From positions 49,441,523-49,505,522 of the forward strand of contig OY997658.1 in the NCBI GenBank assembly GCA_963921795.1: DNA of 64,000 bases, in the 5' to 3' direction. Positions 59,015 to 64,000 of this stretch are shown here, piece by piece. The DNA comes from Nannobrachium achirus (taxonomy: Eukaryota > Chordata > Actinopteri > Myctophiformes > Myctophidae). Each line of letters starts with the position of its first letter. Positions within the stretch are counted from its first letter, which is position 1. The notes beneath the pieces were generated by a model. The model was not told where the DNA came from, searched no databases, and was given only the letters and a program-made list of their open reading frames with translations. A program made the translations under genes and the position numbers.

Positions 59015-60430
59015 TAATAATAATACACTAACTTCAATACTGTCCGTATTGAAGTTTTAAAAACGGCTCTGGCGGCAGCCAAGGAATTCTACAATGTTAC
59101 TTTCCCAGACCTACCCTCCAGCACCAGTTCTCCCATGCGCATCTCTCTTCACCTAACCCTATCCCAGGAGACTGCAGTTTGTCACCCTAATTTCCAACCC
59201 ACCCTCCCTCTTGTGTAGAGCCACAGCATTTCTCCTATACTTGTATTAATATCACTGCAGACAGATTTGCGAGACTGGTTCTCCCAATTACACTTTAATG
59301 CAGATTAGTGATTGGTGAACCAGCAACCTTAAGATCCCCAGATTCCTATACCCATTCAGATATGGCCACCCCTTAACAGGATCAGCATTAACAAGGCCAG
59401 GGGTCCAGACAACAACAACCCCTGTGTGCACTGGGCAGTTGGCAGCTGCATTCCAGCATATATTCAACTTCTTCCTGAGGTTGATTAAAGTAAAATATCC
59501 TGGTGTACAGTACCATGCATAGTAGTACATAAGGACCGCTGGAATACACAAGCAACGGAGGGTGAGAGAACTTTACTCCGTTTGGTCCGGTTTGACTCCC
59601 AGTACGTAACACTCTGGATGATTTATCTCCGTATACGGACCCTAACGGACAGCACCCAACTGGACGGACTGACCGGACTGCAGATGTATCCGTAGCAAGA
59701 AGTACTCACGGCCACCGTTGTCAAACATAGGCGCAGTAGTGATGAAAATTACTTTTCCTCTGCTCTATGACAGCGGTTCTCAAACTATGTGTCCCAATGA
59801 GAAATATATTGTATCAAGAAACGGTAAAAAAGGTCGCAACAGGACGGCTTGACACACACACGCACGCGCGCAGTCACACACACACACCGCCTATCCTCCT
59901 CCAACAGCTGCCAACAAGACGAGGAACACAAGAAGAGCTGATTAATTAGCTCAGCGGCTCATCAAATACTTGGGAATTATATGAGCGGGTGTGTTTTGTT
60001 ATATTTACTCCGGGTCCTGATCCATATGTGATTAAATCTGTACCCTCACGGAGTTTTACATTTACCGCGAATCCGCAAAACAACTTTGCCGACAGACAGC
60101 AGAACCTGCAGTCGAGACTGTTACCACTTATAACATCACGTCGTCGGGTCAAGACATTCTGTGGTTCTACATATTTTGGCTGCTTCGCTTTTGTTAGCTA
60201 TTCTGTTCTGTGCTGCGAAGCTTAATAGGTCTGTCTATGTGGCGCGCAGCCCAACGGAGAGCTGGTCGGCACGGACATAAAGTAGAGGAAGAACTATGCA
60301 TGTCGACGGAATTACTGTACCCAAAACGTACACAAAATCAACCATACGTAACTATAAATGGCCAGTGCATTCAGTGACTACATGCCAGTTAATTGTTTTG
60401 ACATTACATGTCAAGAAGATCTTTGAGATT
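59015..60430. other. No gene recognised in irf9 upstream intron
   Basis: A short open stretch near 59040-59170 (KTALAAAKEFYNVTFPDLPS) has no family I recognise. A GGACGG-rich patch lies at 59575-59690, and CA/CG repeats at 59850-59890. Confidence 0.4.
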
Positions 60431-60439
60431 CTGCTCCTG

Positions 60440-60640
60440 GTAGCAATGTGAGACTTGTTCTTTGACTTCATAAGCATCTTCAATACCAGACATCCACAGC
60501 AGTTGGCCTTGAAGCTGTCAGTACAAGTGGATCTAGGCTTGGTTGCAGACTATGTCACCAACACTGGTGCTCCCCAAGGAGCCATATTGTCACCCTTCCT
60601 GTCCACCCTCACAACTTCATGGAAGACAATGTGGCGGATT
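60440..60640 (+). pseudogene. Degenerate reverse transcriptase fragment
   Basis: Plus-strand frame reads DFISIFNTRHPQQLALKL and VTNTGAPQGAILSPFLSTL: the FxSAFNTI and TGAPQGxxLSPLL motifs of non-LTR reverse transcriptase in decayed form. Confidence 0.7.
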
Positions 60641-61149
60641 ACAGAGCTACATAGGGTAGTGAGTGAGCGAGCGAGCGAGCGTGCGTGTGTGCACGCAGGC
60701 GCACACACGCACACACAGACACCTATCCAAGGGGAGGAGTTGGTGGTGGTGGAAGGAAACGTATTAACACAAGCAATGCAAAAAAAATGAATCAGCCGGT
60801 GAGGAAGTTCCAAAGCTTGAGTTAAACAGGACAGTCTGGAGATGGTCACAGAGGGGAGGAGCTAGCTGTCCTGATGAACTCCTCTCATCTGTTCTATGAT
60901 GTGCCTGTGGGGATGAGGAGCACAGATTGATCATCCCAGGGTCAGCACTACATGATTTGGTCAGTCCTTTGTGCCAGTAGTCATCAGTATACACAGCCAA
61001 GTCTGACCCCCATAGATTCTATTCTGTTCTTTGGGATTACTGACTTCTGCTTCACTCTGACACACAGAGTGTTTCAGATCCAATCATGCCCACATTAGTT
61101 TTGACCAAGAGAGAACATGCAAAGAGCAAGGTTATTGAATGGGATTAAG

Positions 61150-61337
61150 TAAGACCCTGTCCCAGAGTTCGTTTCGAAGAGTCCTTGAGCAAGACTCAAA
61201 ATCCCTAGTTGCTCCCGGTGCCTTGCATGGTTTCCTCCGCCATCGGTCTATGAATGTGTGTGTGAATGGGTGAATGTAATGCACAATCTTTGTAAAGCAC
61301 CTTGGATAAAGGCGCTATACAAATGCACCATTTGCCA
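61150..61337 (+). mobile_element. SINE, second copy of the 17034-17258 family
   Basis: GAGTCCTTGAGCAAGACTCA, TGGTTTCCTCCGCCATCG, GAATGGGTGAATGTAATGCA and CTTGGATAAAGGCGCTATAC. Confidence 0.8.
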
Positions 61338-61639
61338 TGTATCCATATTGTCTTTCTATATGGATTCCATACCTCCCAAAAACACTTGTCATATGATAAG
61401 GACTTGACTTGAAAACCTTATAATTTGGTATATAGCCAAAAGTCAAGTGTTATTTATCCATGGAAATCTTCGCCTATATATAGAGAGAGAGGCTTAAAAT
61501 ACACAGGTGAAATTATCACTTGTGTACTCAGACAGTGTCTTGAAAAGCCAGCTAGCATTATTTTGCCCTGGTACGCTCCAGAAAGACCACTTTCTACTTT
61601 TCTGAATTTAGTGCACAATTTTATCCTTTCGCCTTAAAA

Positions 61640-62335
61640 TACATTTCCACAACAATTACTTTATGAATGGGAGTAGTAGGGGGAAAAGGGCATTGCTGTG
61701 TTTTGATCAATGTAGTAATTTTAGATAAAATATATTATTGGTTTATTCACATTGTGATAGTTTAGTTCTGTGGTACAGTGCAGCCAACTGGACCTCCCAA
61801 AAATGACTTGCAGTATGTCACCTAACTCCCTAATTTGTCTTTTTCAGTGGAGGGGGTGTGTCTAAAGAAATCTGATCTGATTTGCAATAAAACTGTACAA
61901 GCTATCTCCACACAACCACTGGTTATTGTTTTCTTGTAAATGAGAGACAGTAAAGTAGTTCTCACCACAAAAGTACAATTTCCGCCTAAACTAAAGGTGT
62001 GTTTAAAGGATAATATTTCAGTATTTCTTTAGGTAAATTGCATTCTGACTCTTTGTTGATGTAGGGTAGACACCTGGTTCACATCTCAGCAGATTTTATG
62101 AAGATAAGAGTGAGCATTCTCAAGTTATAGGCATTTTTGTCACCTTTGACCTAGGCGGATTTGCCTTTTTCAGAGATTGGGGTAGGTCTAAAGAATAGCC
62201 AAAAAAAAAACACATTTCCGCCAAAAGTAACATTTCACAACAATCCATTTCATTAATGGGAGACCCTAAAGATAAGAAAAAACATGGTTGTGTTTGGTTA
62301 TACCTCGGGTAGGGGTATCTCAAAAACTAAGGCCT
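61640..62335 (-). repeat. Long dispersed repeat, right member of the inverted pair
   Basis: Reverse complement of 57600-58335 over about 700 bp, with small indels. Confidence 0.88.
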
Positions 62336-62896
62336 TTTTTGAGGGCTTGCTGCAGGTCTATAACACTCATTATGCTTTCAGGGCACTGCATCGGGTACCC
62401 AGAACTAAAGGCAAGCAAACTGAATCTATGGGAACCAACCCAAGGCAAAGCCAGGAAAGGCAAGAGGTAGATGCATGTAGATGCACTGCGGCATGACAGC
62501 TTAGCTAACAACAACAATATAGAACTCAAAACCCTGATGTTAAGATAGGATAGTGTGGAGGAAACCAGGAGTCCCTAGGTGGTGTCGGTTGTTAGACCAC
62601 ACTCTCGCATCGCATCATATTATGGCACCATTTCTGTCTACTCGCTAACTTCAACTATAGCCATTCTCCTCCTTTAAAGTTAGCATGTTGACATTTTCTT
62701 TGAAATTACCACTGATGATGTCATCAGTAGACACATTTTCTAACCATCCACAGCTCACCTCTGAGTAGCCTGCGATCAGAAGCATTTCGGGAAACAAGAA
62801 CAACCTACATCATGTTGTAGTCATCAGACGGACTACACTTTACCCGGAACTATCAAATCGGAAACAGAACTTCGAAATGTTTAAAAATGGTTTAAA

Positions 62897-63146
62897 CTAC
62901 CGTAATTGCCGGATTATAAACCGCAACTTTTTCCCCTGTTTTGAACCCTGCGGCCTATACAACGATGCGGCTAATCTATAGATTTTTACAGCTAACGGCC
63001 ACCAGAGGCGCTCTAGCAGGAAGGACACCTGCGGCTTACAGTATAGTCAAGTGCGGCCTGTATATGTACACATTTGTTTTTCGTTCTAAATTTAGCTGGT
63101 GTGGCTTATATTCAGGTGTGGTTTATAGTCCAGCAAATACAGTAGG
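62897..63146. mobile_element. MITE with CTACCGTAATTGCCGGATTATAA ends
   Basis: Left CTACCGTAATTGCCGGATTA-TAAACCGC; right inverse CTACTGTATTTGCTGGACTA-TAAACCAC. About 28-bp terminal inverted repeats, 250 bp long, internal GCGGCCTATA / GCGGCTTACA motifs. Confidence 0.8.
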
Positions 63147-63164
63147 CGGGATCACACAGCCTTT

Positions 63165-63432
63165 TTGGAGCGGTGAAAGCGCTCCCAATGAACAGGTATG
63201 TCCGTGGGTATGTGGGTGGGTGGCTGGCTGGCTGGGTGGCTGGCCGTGTCCGTAGCCTGGCAATACCTTGAGTGGCCACACACAAAACACTAGTTAAAGG
63301 AGGGGCGCTGTTTTGTGCAGGCCAGGCACACTCACCACTCACTCACAGGCACAGTTTACACTCACTCACTCACTCACATAGGGTACAGCTGCTCAAATTC
63401 ACCGCTCCACTTCGAACCGAGGTTTGATTTTT
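63165..63432 (-). repeat. Inverse copy of the 2031-2250 repeat
   Basis: Shares AGCGCTCCCAAT, the (GGCT)n stretch, TGGCAATACCTTGAGTGGCC, GGAGGGGCGCTGTTTTGTGC and TTCGAACCGAGGTTTGATTT in inverse order and orientation. Confidence 0.75.
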
Positions 63433-63784
63433 AAAACGAATATCAGGCTTTCCTCTGAGGTGGAGGTAGAGGCTGAAATGGTGGAGCTCACCCATAGCAA
63501 GCATAATACTATAGAGATGATGTTGAGAAAAGGAAAAGAATAGTTCAGTTGAATAACTTAAATGGATATATCTTTTGGGGGATCATTTTATCTTCTACTT
63601 GGCTTTTGGGAGCACCCCAGACAGTTTTTAAGTTGATTGATTCAATATTTAGATATTTGATATTAATTTTATCAGACACGCCCCACTCCTATACAGACCC
63701 ATTGTAACTTATTTTAAGTTAGATAAGAGGGGGAAAACACGATCATGGATAATATATTCACATACGGTATGTTTTTGTATATAC

Positions 63785-64000
63785 CGTATTTTCCGGACTA
63801 TAAGGCGCACTTAAAAGCCTTTAATTTTCTCAAAAAACTACAGTGCGCCTTATAGTCCAGTGCGCCTTATATATGGATCATTCATTGACATTGACATTCC
63901 CTTAAGCACAGCTCCATCTGTTGGATGCATAACGCAATGGTAGCGTCTATTATGTGCGCCTTATAGTCCGGTGCGCCTTATATATGAAAACATTTCGAAA
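63785..64000. mobile_element. MITE with CCGTATTTTCCGGACTATAAG end, cut by window edge
   Basis: Left CCGTATTTTCCGGACTATAA-GGCGCAC; internal and right GTGCGCCTTATAGTCCGGTG. Related to the 62897-63146 element by its end sequence. The right end lies beyond 64000. Confidence 0.7.

Overview
This window is vertebrate nuclear DNA, almost certainly from a teleost fish. Genes are split into short GT-AG exons. Introns and intergenic stretches are packed with fish-type transposable elements: hAT, piggyBac and PIF/Harbinger MITEs, Helitron-like ends, tRNA-derived SINEs, and L2/CR1/Rex-type LINE fragments. Long (CA)n/(GT)n microsatellites are frequent. The species cannot be named from the sequence.

Three protein-coding genes could be reconstructed exon by exon, with every reading-frame phase closing. 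(1) ezh2, minus strand, coding 28951 down to 4716, 18 coding exons, a complete 762-residue histone H3K27 methyltransferase. A probable non-coding first exon lies in a CpG-rich stretch near 34.8-35.1 kb. (2) emc9, plus strand, coding 39365 to 47999, 5 coding exons, 205 residues, a subunit of the ER membrane protein complex. A probable 5'UTR exon ends at 37517. (3) irf9-like interferon regulatory factor, minus strand, 57303 down to 50941, 7 exons in the window. Its first DNA-binding-domain exons are not in the window.

Layout: 0-4.7 kb is sequence downstream of ezh2 (MITE, SINE, GT repeat). 4.7-29 kb is the ezh2 coding region, with a 5'-truncated LINE at 20.4-22.5 kb in the intron between coding exons 5 and 6. 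29-35 kb is ezh2 intron 1 and promoter. 35-37.5 kb is the head-to-head ezh2/emc9 intergenic region, with three regularly spaced inverted CCAAT motifs. 37.5-48.3 kb is emc9. 48.3-50.9 kb separates the convergent emc9 and irf9. 50.9-64 kb is irf9 and its long repeat-filled upstream intron.

The genes do not form one pathway. EZH2 is the catalytic subunit of Polycomb repressive complex 2, EMC9 works in membrane-protein insertion, and IRF9 is the DNA-binding subunit of the interferon-activated ISGF3 factor. The emc9-irf9 neighbourhood matches human 14q12, where EMC9 and IRF9 are close together. It also mirrors the EMC8-IRF8 pair at human 16q24.

The most unusual non-genic signal is a dispersed family of small palindromes with arms reading roughly TAGCAGATCTACAAGCTCAC. 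At least 20 full or half copies are spread over the whole window. Other points of note are transposon insertions and CA repeats lying within a few to a few tens of bases of ezh2 and emc9 splice sites, a minisatellite straddling the irf9 stop codon, and a large inverted repeat whose loop is telomere-like CCTAAC sequence.
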